A DNA stretch of 64,000 bases, taken from the NCBI GenBank assembly GCA_964546015.1, contig CAZJHO010000002.1, positions 124,001 through 188,000 on the forward strand, given 5' to 3'. The position numbers were made by a program, and so were the translations under genes. Below, piece after piece: positions 25,061-34,204 of the stretch (within the stretch, counting starts at the first letter, position 1; the number at the start of each line of letters is the position of its first letter). Below the pieces are notes generated by a model, which worked only from the letters and a program-made list of their open reading frames with translations, did not search any database and had not been told where the DNA came from. The stretch comes from JAFGVL01 sp964546015. Its GTDB lineage: Bacteria > Bacteroidota > Bacteroidia > Bacteroidales > Paludibacteraceae.

Positions 25061-25726
25061 ATGATTCCTAAAAAAATACATTACTGTTGGTTTGGCCGCA
25101 AGCCTTTCCCTGAATTGGTAAAGAAATGCATAGAAACTTGGAAACAACATTTACCGGATTATGAGTTTTGTCTTTGGAACGAACAAAACTCGCCTATGGA
25201 TGTACCATTTGTAAAAGAAGCGTACACTGCAAAGAAATATGCATTTGTAGCAGATTATGTTCGTTTTTGGGCATTGTATAATCATGGAGGTATTTATTTA
25301 GATACAGATATGTATGTTATTCGCTCTTTTGATGATTTATTAAATAATGAGTGTTTTTTTGCATGGGAAACAAAAGATAAAAATGTTCTTAGTTGTGGCA
25401 TAATAGGTTGTACTATTGAGAATCTATTTATAGACCGGATACTAATGAAATACAATTCTTTAAATTTTAATCCGAATAATTTAAGTGAGTTTATTATTCC
25501 TCGATTAATTACTCCAATTTATGAAGAATACGACAGAAAAGAAGAAATTAAAATTTATGATTACGATTATTTTTATCCATTTCCGTTTTCAGAGCGTAAA
25601 AAACAAAATTTTTTAGAGTATATGAAATCAAATACATATGCTATCCATTTGTGGAATATCAGTTGGTATCCATGGTATAAAAAGTTAATCAGAGATATGG
25701 TTATTTATTTGAAACGATTATTCTGA
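25061..25726 (+). CDS. Glycosyltransferase with DXD sugar-binding motif (GT32-like, capsular type)
   Basis: A 221-residue transferase beginning MIPKKIHYCWFGRKPFPEL. It contains YEFCLWNE, AKKYAFVADYVRFWALYNHGG and the DXD motif in YLDTDMY, the Gly_transf_sug/GT32 signature. The C-terminus has HLWNISW. Length fits the short bacterial members. It lies in the tight run 24229-29264. Confidence 0.9.
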   Translation: MIPKKIHYCWFGRKPFPELVKKCIETWKQHLPDYEFCLWNEQNSPMDVPFVKEAYTAKKYAFVADYVRFWALYNHGGIYLDTDMYVIRSFDDLLNNECFFAWETKDKNVLSCGIIGCTIENLFIDRILMKYNSLNFNPNNLSEFIIPRLITPIYEEYDRKEEIKIYDYDYFYPFPFSERKKQNFLEYMKSNTYAIHLWNISWYPWYKKLIRDMVIYLKRLF

Positions 25727-25734
25727 ATTTTATA

Positions 25735-26316
25735 ATGACTACAGCACATAAAATACTCTGTTTATTAAATGCCTTTCGAATATGTCCTATTTGGTTTTTT
25801 GCAAAGAATAATAAAAACTGGAAGGTATTGAATGAAGATATAAACCGATGGAAAGAATGGAAGTCGCTTAGTCAAAAATACGATTTTATCGTATTTTTGT
25901 ATTTGATGTCTTTATTTAAAGAATTCCGCAATATTGTATATAAGCGTATGGGAAAAATACAATATTTGGTAAGGTGGCTGTGCCCACCTTTGGATACATT
26001 ATACATCCATTGCAATAATATAGGAGGAGGATTGATAATTCAACATGGCTTTGCAACCATTATTACAGCTAAATCTATTGGCAAAAATGCTAAGATATTT
26101 CAACAAGTAACCATCGGATATAATGCAGACGAATTACCTGTTATAGGAGATAATGTTGAGATATGTTGTGGAGCAAAAGTTATAGGAGGAGTACATGTAG
26201 GTAATAATGTTGTAATAGGTGCTAATGCTGTAGTTGTGACTGATATTCCGGATAATGCTGTTGCAGTAGGTGTACCGGCAAAAGTAAAAAAAGAAAAAAT
26301 AAGTACAAATACTTGA
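25735..26316 (+). CDS. Serine-O-acetyltransferase-like hexapeptide acetyltransferase
   Basis: A 193-residue CysE-type left-handed beta-helix protein. A helical N-terminus precedes GGLIIQHGFATIITAKSIG with the catalytic-type His, IFQQVTIGYN, and CCGAKVIGGVHVGNNVVIGANAVVVTDIP. In glycan loci such proteins usually O-acetylate sugars rather than serine. It follows the GT32-like gene by 8 bases and precedes the polymerase-like gene by 7. Confidence 0.85.
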   Translation: MTTAHKILCLLNAFRICPIWFFAKNNKNWKVLNEDINRWKEWKSLSQKYDFIVFLYLMSLFKEFRNIVYKRMGKIQYLVRWLCPPLDTLYIHCNNIGGGLIIQHGFATIITAKSIGKNAKIFQQVTIGYNADELPVIGDNVEICCGAKVIGGVHVGNNVVIGANAVVVTDIPDNAVAVGVPAKVKKEKISTNT

Positions 26317-26323
26317 TGATTTT

Positions 26324-27709
26324 ATGTTTCAATTTTATTCATACGCAAGCCCTACACTGCAACTATGGTTTTATACTATAGTTTTGCTTTTGAATATTGT
26401 TATATTCCGAAAGCAATTCAAAAATCCATTCTATTTAATGGTAATAATATTATTTAACCCGGCAATATTTGCTCTATTAGGAAAGGGTTTTTCTGATTTG
26501 CATAAGGTATTTTCATTAGTACTTACACTTTGGGTCGCCTATAAGTATAATGCATTCAGCCGATTTGTAAAAGGAGATGGATTGATAACCATGACATTTA
26601 TTCTTTTTTCAATAATATTTTTAACGGCAGCTTGGTTAAACAATGATAGTTGGACTATCATGTTAAGCCAATATTCAAGGTATGTTATTACCTATTGCTT
26701 ATGGTTTATTGTACGGCAGTTTATTCTTAAAAATCATGATAATTTAAAAGAGCTGAATAAATTTACCTACAACTTGATTTTGATACAAATACTTGTTAGT
26801 ATGGCTAAGTTTATTATCTTTCAGGGGCGTTCAATTGAAAGTTTAGTAGGCACAATGTCATTAACAGGGGGAGCTATGGGTACAACTATTCCTATTTTAG
26901 GTTTTATTGTATTATGGTTTTATCGTAAAGGAAACTTAGGTTGGAAAGATTGGCTATTTGTAGTAGGATTAATGCTAATAGGCTATACTACAGGAAAACG
27001 AGCTGTATGGTTTATTTTACCGGTAGTAGTAGCTGCATTTATGATGTATGTTCCTAAAATTAAATTTAATAAAACGCTTATTGCAGCATTATTGTTATCT
27101 CCAGCAGTATTTTATTTTGGAGCAAGGTTAACTCCTATATTAAACCCGGAAAATAAGGTTTGGGGAAGTTTTGATATTGATTATGTGTTCGATTATGCCG
27201 ATACATATCAATTTGGAAAATATGAAGATCAGGAATACATGTATGATAATAGGGCATTAGATAGCACTCAAAAAACAAAAGGACGCGGAGGAGCTACTAT
27301 CTCTTTGATTGATAAACTCTTTAGCGGTGAAGGTAACTTAACTGAAAGCGACTGGTGGGGAGTGGGAAGTACAAGTATGTATACTACAAATTATGAAGAA
27401 TTTGCTGATTTGGATTTAAGCGTAAAACTTGATCATAAAGGCTCTGCTACAGGGTTGTTTCAGACTTATGTAGGAAATGGTTATTTGGGTATATTTGCTA
27501 CATTGTTATTTTTCTTCCTTATGTTGTCTTTTGTCAAAATGAAGCGCTTACGATGGGTATTGATAGCAGTAGTAGCGTGGGAGTATTTTATGTACACCGG
27601 TGTTATCTTTCGTACCCCCGCATTTATGTTTTTAATTATTTATTTTATTCATTATTCCAATTTGTTATTCCTACAAAATAAGAAAAAACGATTATTTGTA
27701 ACAAGATGA
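26324..27709 (+). CDS. O-antigen polymerase/ligase-like membrane protein (Wzy/WaaL superfamily)
   Basis: A polytopic protein of 461 residues with roughly ten to twelve hydrophobic segments. A large hydrophilic loop spans about residues 275-365 (rich in charged residues, with KTKGRGGATISLIDKLF). This is the usual layout of Wzy polymerases and WaaL ligases, which act in the periplasm. GYTTGKRAVWFIL fits the conserved Arg region before the loop. It overlaps the next GT2 by 4 bases. Its presence beside an ABC exporter is unusual for a pure ABC-dependent pathway. Confidence 0.8.
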   Translation: MFQFYSYASPTLQLWFYTIVLLLNIVIFRKQFKNPFYLMVIILFNPAIFALLGKGFSDLHKVFSLVLTLWVAYKYNAFSRFVKGDGLITMTFILFSIIFLTAAWLNNDSWTIMLSQYSRYVITYCLWFIVRQFILKNHDNLKELNKFTYNLILIQILVSMAKFIIFQGRSIESLVGTMSLTGGAMGTTIPILGFIVLWFYRKGNLGWKDWLFVVGLMLIGYTTGKRAVWFILPVVVAAFMMYVPKIKFNKTLIAALLLSPAVFYFGARLTPILNPENKVWGSFDIDYVFDYADTYQFGKYEDQEYMYDNRALDSTQKTKGRGGATISLIDKLFSGEGNLTESDWWGVGSTSMYTTNYEEFADLDLSVKLDHKGSATGLFQTYVGNGYLGIFATLLFFFLMLSFVKMKRLRWVLIAVVAWEYFMYTGVIFRTPAFMFLIIYFIHYSNLLFLQNKKKRLFVTR

Positions 27710-28731
27710 CAATAAGTGTAATCATACCCATATACAAAGTAGAGCAATACTTGAATGAATGCTTGCAAAGTGTATTTGCTCAAACTTATAAAGACTTGGA
27801 AATTATTTTGGTAGATGATGGCTCTCCGGATAATTGTCCGCAATTGTGTGATGACTATGCTAAAGACGATAATCGCATTAAAGTAATACATAAAACCAAT
27901 GGAGGTCTTTCTGATGCTCGTAATGCAGGTTTAAGAGAAGCAACAGGAGATTATGTTATCTTTTTGGACAGTGATGATTATTGGTTGGATAATCGGCTAA
28001 TAGAGGCTTTGATTGATGAGTGTAAAAAAGAGGACAATATAGATATTGTGTTGTTTCATAGGAAAGATTATTACGAGTCAACCAAAAAATGGATATCCGG
28101 CAAGCCATATAAAATTGAATGTATAAACAATAAAACCAGAAATGAGATTTTCAAATATTTATTGTTGAATAAGCAATTCAATATGAGTGCTTGTTTCCAG
28201 ATAATACGAAGAGAACTATTAATAAAAAACAACTTGTTTTTTGAAAAAAGTCAGTTAAGTGAAGATATTGATTGGTCTCTACGGATGTGGCTATATATAG
28301 ATAAAATAAGAGTCGTAAATATAGAAGGTTATGCTTATCGGCATCGTCCGGAATCTATAACAACTAGTTATGATATTAAACATGCGGCTAATTTTGCAGC
28401 AGTATTGGACAAATGGTTTAATCTGATAAGAAAAGAAAATATTATAAAAGATGAAGAACTTTCGAATTTATATTTGGGATATTTATCTTATTTATATCCA
28501 ACATTAATTCGAAATTATTTTTTAATACAAAAAAAAGATCGGAAAATCGAATATCAATTATTGAAATCACTCCAATCATTAATAAATTATGGAATTACTG
28601 CTAAGTCAAATCAACTTAAAAAAGTTCATTCATGCTTGGGATTTAGATTTACTTGTATAGTTTTTGGTTTATATGGAGTCTTTTCAAAAAAAGGTCTGGC
28701 AGGATTAAAAAACTTAATTATCGGGAGATGA
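27706..28731 (+). CDS. Family 2 glycosyltransferase
   Basis: A 341-residue GT2 with ISVIIPIYKVEQYLNECLQS, IILVDDGSPDNCPQLCDDYA, NGGLSDARNAGL, the metal site IFLDSDDYW and LSEDIDWSLRMW. This is the widespread capsular GT2 subgroup (DDGSPD plus GGLSDARN). It is translationally coupled at both ends by ATGA overlaps. Confidence 0.94.
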   Translation: MTISVIIPIYKVEQYLNECLQSVFAQTYKDLEIILVDDGSPDNCPQLCDDYAKDDNRIKVIHKTNGGLSDARNAGLREATGDYVIFLDSDDYWLDNRLIEALIDECKKEDNIDIVLFHRKDYYESTKKWISGKPYKIECINNKTRNEIFKYLLLNKQFNMSACFQIIRRELLIKNNLFFEKSQLSEDIDWSLRMWLYIDKIRVVNIEGYAYRHRPESITTSYDIKHAANFAAVLDKWFNLIRKENIIKDEELSNLYLGYLSYLYPTLIRNYFLIQKKDRKIEYQLLKSLQSLINYGITAKSNQLKKVHSCLGFRFTCIVFGLYGVFSKKGLAGLKNLIIGR

Positions 28732-29264
28732 AAAATACATGTTTATATTATATATACTATGGGTTTGCCCAACATCTGCCAAAATCAACTAATCCTATTT
28801 TGGGGAGTGCAGCAAAGAGTATTCGTCGTTTTTTATGTAAAAGGATATTTTCAGCATCTGGTTATGGCCTAAATGTTGAAAATGGAGTATATTTTGGTAA
28901 AGGGTCTGATTTTAAAGTTGGAAATGAGGTTGGTTTAGGTTCTAACTTCAAGTCTTTAAATAGAATTGTCACTATTGGTAACTATTTAATGATGGGTGAA
29001 GATATTCTGTTTTTAGGAGGTGGGCATAACCATGCTGATATAAACATACCCATGATGTATCAAGGTGGAGAAAAAAAGACTCCTTTGAAAATAAACGATG
29101 ATGTCTGGATTGGAGCTCGAGTAATAATTCTGCCGGGATGTAAAGAAATAGGTAAAGGTGTAATCATTGGTGCCGGTTCTGTTGTAACTAAAGATATTCC
29201 GGATTATGCTATAGTAGGTGGAAATCCTGCTGTAGTAATACGATACAGAAACAATCAAATATAA
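28728..29264 (+). CDS. Hexapeptide-repeat acetyltransferase (WcaF/CatB-like)
   Basis: A 178-residue protein from ATG 28728 (MKNTCLYYIYYGFAQHLP), which overlaps the upstream TGA. The frame is open further upstream, but that part is antiparallel to GT2 sequence and unconvincing. Beta-helix repeats include VYFGKGSDFKVGNEVGLG, DVWIGARVIILPGC, VIIGAGSVVTKDIPDYAIVGG and NPAVVIRYR. The likely catalytic His is in GGGHNHADI. Probably O-acetylates a sugar of the repeat unit. Confidence 0.88.
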   Translation: MKNTCLYYIYYGFAQHLPKSTNPILGSAAKSIRRFLCKRIFSASGYGLNVENGVYFGKGSDFKVGNEVGLGSNFKSLNRIVTIGNYLMMGEDILFLGGGHNHADINIPMMYQGGEKKTPLKINDDVWIGARVIILPGCKEIGKGVIIGAGSVVTKDIPDYAIVGGNPAVVIRYRNNQI

Positions 29265-29268
29265 GAGA

Positions 29269-30186
29269 ATGAGAGTACTAATAGTAGCCAATTATAATAA
29301 AGACCAATTTACTCCATTTATTACAGAACAAGTAGATTCTCTTAAATCGTTAGGTGTAGATGTAGATTATTTCGGCGTTGTTGGTAAAGGAAATTTAGGT
29401 TATTTAAAAAACAGGAAAAAACTGATTCGAAAGATTAAAGGATTTCAACCGGATATTATTCATGCACATTATGGGCTTTCGGGTTTGTTAGCCAATTTAC
29501 AAAGAAAAATTCCGGTCGTTACCACTTACCATGGTACGGATATAAATAATGATAAAGTATTTCGATATTCAAAAATATCCATCTTTTTGTCTTCATTTAA
29601 TATATTTGTTTCTGAGAAAAACAGAACAAAAGCAAAGCAGACTAAAAAACAAGCTTTGATACCTTGTGGAGTAGATATTGATTTGTTCAAGCCAATAGAG
29701 AAGCAAGATGCTCGTGAAAAACTAGGATATAAACAAGAAGATAAGTTAGTGTTGTTTGCCGGAGCTTTTGATAATAAATTAAAAAATGCGGAATTGGCAA
29801 AAGAAGCAATTACACAGTTAGGAGATGTGAAATTAATAGAACTGAAAGGTTACACAAGACAGGAAGTTGCTCTGCTAATGAATGCAGTTAATACTGTGTT
29901 AATGACAAGCTTTACAGAAGGCTCTCCGCAATTTATCAAAGAAGCTATGGCTTGTAATTGTCCTATTGTTTCGGTAGATGTAGGAGATGTAAAGGAAATT
30001 GCTTCAGATGTAAAAAGTTGCTTTATATCCGATTATGATGTTAGTGAAATTGCAGGAAATCTTCAGAAAGCTATAAGTTTAGATAAAACAACAAGTCGAG
30101 ATAGAATTATTAAATTAGGATTAGATTCAAAAACTATAGCAAAAAAAATTATAGGTATTTACAAGCAAGTTGTAGCGGAAAAATGA
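29269..30186 (+). CDS. Family 4 glycosyltransferase at the head of the Wbp/Vim-like cassette
   Basis: A GT-B glycosyltransferase of 305 residues. N-terminal half: MRVLIVANYNKDQFTPFITE and PDIIHAHYGLSGLLA. C-terminal half: LVLFAGAFDNKLKNAELAKEA, MTSFTEGSPQFIKEAMACNCPIV, with the E-x7-E pattern. It overlaps the epimerase gene by 4 bases. By position it could play the VimF role (transfer of the special uronic-acid-type sugar), but that is inference from gene order. Confidence 0.88.
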   Translation: MRVLIVANYNKDQFTPFITEQVDSLKSLGVDVDYFGVVGKGNLGYLKNRKKLIRKIKGFQPDIIHAHYGLSGLLANLQRKIPVVTTYHGTDINNDKVFRYSKISIFLSSFNIFVSEKNRTKAKQTKKQALIPCGVDIDLFKPIEKQDAREKLGYKQEDKLVLFAGAFDNKLKNAELAKEAITQLGDVKLIELKGYTRQEVALLMNAVNTVLMTSFTEGSPQFIKEAMACNCPIVSVDVGDVKEIASDVKSCFISDYDVSEIAGNLQKAISLDKTTSRDRIIKLGLDSKTIAKKIIGIYKQVVAEK

Positions 30187-31304
30187 AGAAATTAATACTC
30201 GTAGCTGGCGCACGACCGAACTTTATGAAAATAGCCCCTTTAATGCACGCATTAAAAGAAAACAAAAATATACAACCAATATTAGTACATACCGGTCAGC
30301 ATTACGATGTAAAAATGTCAGGACAGTTTTTTGAAGAACTGAATATCCCGACTCCGGATATTAATTTAGAAGTAGGTTCGGCAAGCCATGCAGTGCAAGT
30401 GGCACGAATAATGGAAAGTTTCGAAAAGGTATGTTTGGACGAAAAGCCCGATTATGTGATGGTTGTTGGTGATGTGAACAGTACTGCTGCTTGTACCATG
30501 GTGGCAGCTAAGCTAAATATAAAAACGATTCATTATGAAGCAGGATTACGAAGTAAGGATCGTACTATGCCCGAAGAAATTAACCGCTTGGTAACAGATT
30601 CGATTAGTGATGTGTTTTTAACAACAAGTAAAGATGCTGACGAAAATTTATTGAAGGAAGGCATTCCGGTCGAAAAAATACACATGGTGGGAAACTTGAT
30701 GATAGATTCATTGGTAGCCAATCAAGCCAAAGCTTCAAAGACATCTTTACAATTTCAATTATTGAACAGAGATCAAAAAATTGAGTTTGGAAAAGATTTT
30801 ACAGAGAAAAATTATGGAGTAATGACTTTTCATCGTCCATCGAATGTAGATAATGAAACTTCCCTTGAAAGATTGATTCGGATTTGGGGTGAAGTTTCCG
30901 GTAAGTTACCCTTAGTTTTTCCGGTACATCCTCGCACTTATAAAAATATTCAAGCGTTTGATTTGCAACAATTAATAAATAGTTATCCTCAATTATATTT
31001 TATCGAACCATTGGGTTATTTGCAATTTATTAATTTGGTGCAACATGCTAAATTTGCATTGACGGATTCAGGAGGAATTCAAGAAGAAACTACCTATATG
31101 AATATTCCTTGTTTAACGATTCGTCCTAATACTGAGCGTCCGGTAACAATCTGGGAGGGAAGTAATAAGCTGATAAAGACCGAAGATATTTTACCTGAAG
31201 TTAATTTAATTTTGCAAGAAAAAGGAAAAAAAGGAAATTGCCCTCAATTTTGGGATGGGAAGACGGCAGAAAGAATAGTTGAAATTATAAGACAATTATA
31301 TTGA
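30183..31304 (+). CDS. UDP-N-acetylglucosamine 2-epimerase family (WecB/WbpI-like)
   Basis: Non-hydrolyzing UDP-HexNAc 2-epimerase of 373 residues. Motifs: VAGARPNFMKIAPLMHAL, VHTGQHYD, VVGDVNSTAA, HYEAGLRSKDRTMPEEINR, TFHRPSNVD, LTDSGGIQEE and RPNTERPVT. WecB makes UDP-ManNAc, while WbpI-type members epimerize UDP-GlcNAc(3NAc)A. The surrounding wbpB/D/E-like genes favour the second role, but sequence motifs visible to me do not separate them. It overlaps the GT4 gene by 4 bases and is followed after 1 base by a DUF354 gene. Confidence 0.93.
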   Translation: MKKLILVAGARPNFMKIAPLMHALKENKNIQPILVHTGQHYDVKMSGQFFEELNIPTPDINLEVGSASHAVQVARIMESFEKVCLDEKPDYVMVVGDVNSTAACTMVAAKLNIKTIHYEAGLRSKDRTMPEEINRLVTDSISDVFLTTSKDADENLLKEGIPVEKIHMVGNLMIDSLVANQAKASKTSLQFQLLNRDQKIEFGKDFTEKNYGVMTFHRPSNVDNETSLERLIRIWGEVSGKLPLVFPVHPRTYKNIQAFDLQQLINSYPQLYFIEPLGYLQFINLVQHAKFALTDSGGIQEETTYMNIPCLTIRPNTERPVTIWEGSNKLIKTEDILPEVNLILQEKGKKGNCPQFWDGKTAERIVEIIRQLY

Positions 31305-31305
31305 A

Positions 31306-32400
31306 ATGAAAATATTGGTTTATTTAGGACATCCTGCTCATTTTCATTTGTATAAAAATTCAATTGAAAATTGGAAGAAATCGTTGCATAGTGTTGATAT
31401 TTTAATCAAAAAGAAAGATATTCTTGAAGATTTATTTCATAAGGCAGGATATCCGTATCACAACATATTAAGAGGGGGAAGAAAGGATTCAAAAATCGGA
31501 ATACTCTTTGGAATGTTGAAAAGAGCTATTCGATTATTTATATTTTGTGTGAAAAACAAACCTGATATTCTGACAGGAACTAGTGTAGAAAATTCATTTG
31601 TAGGAAAACTATTGCGCATTCCTGTTATAAATGTGAATGAAGATGATGCTGCAGTAGTGCCGCTTTATGCAAAATTGAGCTATCCATGGGCTAATGTAAT
31701 TTTAAACCCTCGTGTTTGCAATAGTGGCAAATGGGACAAAAAAGCTACCAAGTACGAATCTTACCAAGAATTAGCATATTTACATCCGAATCATTTTTCT
31801 CCCGATAAAAAAATTGTTGAGCAATATTTTTCAGCGAATGAACCTTATTTTATAATGCGTTTTGCAAAGTTAAATGCACATCATGACACAGGTGTACAAG
31901 GTATAAATAATCAAATTGCGGAGAACTTGATAAAAATATTGGAACCTTATGGTAAGATATATATTACTTCAGAGCGCCCTTTAGGAAAAAAGTTAAAATC
32001 ATATCGTATTCAAATTAATCCGCTGGATATACATCATGTGATGGCATTTGCACAGTTATATATTGGTGATAGTCAGACTATGGCAGCTGAAGCCGGTGTC
32101 TTAGGTGTACCATTTGTGCGTTTCAATGATTTTGTAGGAAGAATAGGATATTTAACAGAATTGGAAGATGTGTATAATCTTGGATATGGAATAAAATCTA
32201 ATGAAATAGAAAAGTTATACGGAACAATAACAAAGTTGATTGAAATGCCTGATCGTAAAGAAGTATTTTCGGCGCGCCGGCAAAAAATGTTGTCGGAAAA
32301 AATAGATTTTGCAAAATTTCTTACATGGTTTGTTGAGCAATATCCTGAAAGTGCTAGATTAATGAAAGAAAATCCTGACTATCAATATAATTTCAGATAA
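31306..32400 (+). CDS. DUF354 family protein
   Basis: A 364-residue protein beginning MKILVYLGHPAHFHLYKNSI, then PDILTGTSVENSFVGKLL, VNVNEDDAAVVPLYAK and IGDSQTMAAEAGVLGVPFVR. DUF354 proteins have a GT-B/epimerase-like fold and are found in LPS loci next to WecB homologs. Enzymatic activity is not established as far as I know; a glycosyltransferase is most likely. It is tightly packed between the epimerase and the deacetylase. Confidence 0.85.
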   Translation: MKILVYLGHPAHFHLYKNSIENWKKSLHSVDILIKKKDILEDLFHKAGYPYHNILRGGRKDSKIGILFGMLKRAIRLFIFCVKNKPDILTGTSVENSFVGKLLRIPVINVNEDDAAVVPLYAKLSYPWANVILNPRVCNSGKWDKKATKYESYQELAYLHPNHFSPDKKIVEQYFSANEPYFIMRFAKLNAHHDTGVQGINNQIAENLIKILEPYGKIYITSERPLGKKLKSYRIQINPLDIHHVMAFAQLYIGDSQTMAAEAGVLGVPFVRFNDFVGRIGYLTELEDVYNLGYGIKSNEIEKLYGTITKLIEMPDRKEVFSARRQKMLSEKIDFAKFLTWFVEQYPESARLMKENPDYQYNFR

Positions 32401-32401
32401 A

Positions 32402-33148
32402 ATGGATTTTACTCTAACGAAATATTCCCAATTATTAATAGCGTTCTTAAATGCCGGATATAGATTTCAAACCTTTGCTGAGTTTTTGAAACAACCGGGA
32501 AAAAGAGTGGTTATACTTAGACATGATATAGATAAAAAACCAAATAATGCTCTGAAAATAGCAAACATAGAATCTGAGTTAGGAATTCAATCGACTTATT
32601 TTTTTCTTACAAAAACCGTATTTAAGCCCGATATAATAAAACAAATAGCCGATTCAGGGCATGAAATAGGCTATCATTATCGTGATTTAGTTGATAGTCG
32701 TGGAGACAAAGAAAAGGCGATTGTGTCATTCAAAAAAAATATAGGATTAATTCGTTCTATCGTTCCGGTTCAAACTATAGCTATGGATGGATGTCCTTGG
32801 AGCAAATATGATAATCGTGATCTATGGAAAAAATATAATTACAAGGATTTCGGTATTATTGGTGAACCGTATTTCGATGTGGATTTCAGTAAGGTATTTT
32901 ATCTGACAGATACCGGTCGTTGTTGGGATGGAGATAAGTATAGCGTGCGTGACAAAGTACAATCGTCATTTACACAAAAGTTTCATACAACCGACCAAAT
33001 TATTAAAGCTCTAAAAGAGAATGGTTTATCCGACCAAATCATGATAACCACCCATCCGCAGCGTTGGACGGATAATAAAATTGAATGGGGTATTGAACTT
33101 GTTTTTCAAAAAATAAAAAATATAATCAAATCATTTTTAGTAGAATAA
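32402..33148 (+). CDS. Polysaccharide deacetylase-like protein (VimE-like by context)
   Basis: A 248-residue NodB-superfamily protein without a signal peptide, so it probably acts on a nucleotide sugar or lipid-linked sugar in the cytoplasm. The metal-binding regions are VILRHDIDKKP and GHEIGYHYRD (Asp/His). ITTHPQRW near the C-terminus supplies another His. It lies directly before a FemAB/GNAT-like gene. In the P. gingivalis Wbp/Vim pathway a deacetylase removes an N-acetyl group that an acyl- or aminoacyl-transferase then replaces. The VimE equivalence is my inference. Confidence 0.82.
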   Translation: MDFTLTKYSQLLIAFLNAGYRFQTFAEFLKQPGKRVVILRHDIDKKPNNALKIANIESELGIQSTYFFLTKTVFKPDIIKQIADSGHEIGYHYRDLVDSRGDKEKAIVSFKKNIGLIRSIVPVQTIAMDGCPWSKYDNRDLWKKYNYKDFGIIGEPYFDVDFSKVFYLTDTGRCWDGDKYSVRDKVQSSFTQKFHTTDQIIKALKENGLSDQIMITTHPQRWTDNKIEWGIELVFQKIKNIIKSFLVE

Positions 33149-33184
33149 ATTTATTTGTGCTCTTTGTAGCTTTGTGGGAATAAT

Positions 33185-34204
33185 ATGAAAACAGTGCTTT
33201 CGCATACAGAAATAGATTTGAAAGAATGGCAACGATTCATTTCCATTCATCCTGAAAGTACATTTTTTCATACACCCGAATATTATTTTGCATTTCAAAC
33301 GGATGAACATGCTAAAACTCATTTGATAGCTATTTTATCCGAAAGAAATGAAATTTTAGCATTATCTGTTTTTGTAATTTATAAGGAAAAAGGTATAAAA
33401 AGATATTTCAGCCGGAGAGCAATATTTATGTCATCACCTATTGTTAAAGGGAATGATGTTGAATTATTCAATATTTTATTGGAAGCTCAAGATTATTTTT
33501 TAAAAAACAAGGTAATTTATAGTGAAATAAGAAATATTGCTAGTACTGTTTTTTTAGATGTAATTAAAAGAGAAGGGTATAATATAAAGGATCATTTAAA
33601 TATTGTAATCAATTTACAGAAAAATTTGTCCGATTTATATAGCGGCATATCATCGTCTGCCCGCAATAAAATAAGAAAAGCAGAGAAATTACAATTACAA
33701 TTTTCTGAATTAAGAACATCGAACGATATTGAAAAAACATATGGATTGCTGCAATTAGTATATGATCGAATAAATTATCCATTACTTTCATACTCAGTAT
33801 TTAAAGAGATGTGTGAATATTTGTTGAAAGAAGCGAAGATGAATATTTTTGAAGTTTTTTCGAATAATGATTTGGTGAGTGTCATGTTGCTTCCTCAATA
33901 TAAAAACAGTTGGTATTGTTGGTATTCTGGAACTTTACGAAACAAGAAATTACATGGGACTTCTGATTTTTTAGTATGGAATATTTTTCAAGAAGCTAAA
34001 AAAAAAGGAATAGAGCAATTTGATTGGGGAGGAGCCGGAAACCCTGGGACAGAATATGGAGTGCGTAATTTTAAGAAAAAATTCGGAGGTCAGTTGATAA
34101 AACAACACAGAGCAACTTGTGTTTATAAACCGATTCTGTATCGTTTTTCTAACTTTGCATTTAGACTATATAGGTCAATAAATAAAAAAGTATGTCCGAA
34201 ATAA
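33185..34204 (+). CDS. FemAB/GNAT-like acyl- or aminoacyl-transferase (VimA-like by context)
   Basis: A 339-residue protein with FHTPEYYFAFQTDEHAKTHLI, SSSARNKIRKAEKLQLQF, YSGTLRNKKLHGTSDFLVWN and FDWGGAGNPGTEYGVRNFKKKFGG. This is the pattern of FemAB-related double-GNAT proteins (BioF2-like domain). Such enzymes attach amino acids or acyl groups to amino sugars or lipid II. Neighbours are the deacetylase (36 bases upstream) and a sugar-phosphate transferase (13-base overlap downstream). It may re-acylate the amino group exposed by the deacetylase; substrate unproven. Confidence 0.82.
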   Translation: MKTVLSHTEIDLKEWQRFISIHPESTFFHTPEYYFAFQTDEHAKTHLIAILSERNEILALSVFVIYKEKGIKRYFSRRAIFMSSPIVKGNDVELFNILLEAQDYFLKNKVIYSEIRNIASTVFLDVIKREGYNIKDHLNIVINLQKNLSDLYSGISSSARNKIRKAEKLQLQFSELRTSNDIEKTYGLLQLVYDRINYPLLSYSVFKEMCEYLLKEAKMNIFEVFSNNDLVSVMLLPQYKNSWYCWYSGTLRNKKLHGTSDFLVWNIFQEAKKKGIEQFDWGGAGNPGTEYGVRNFKKKFGGQLIKQHRATCVYKPILYRFSNFAFRLYRSINKKVCPK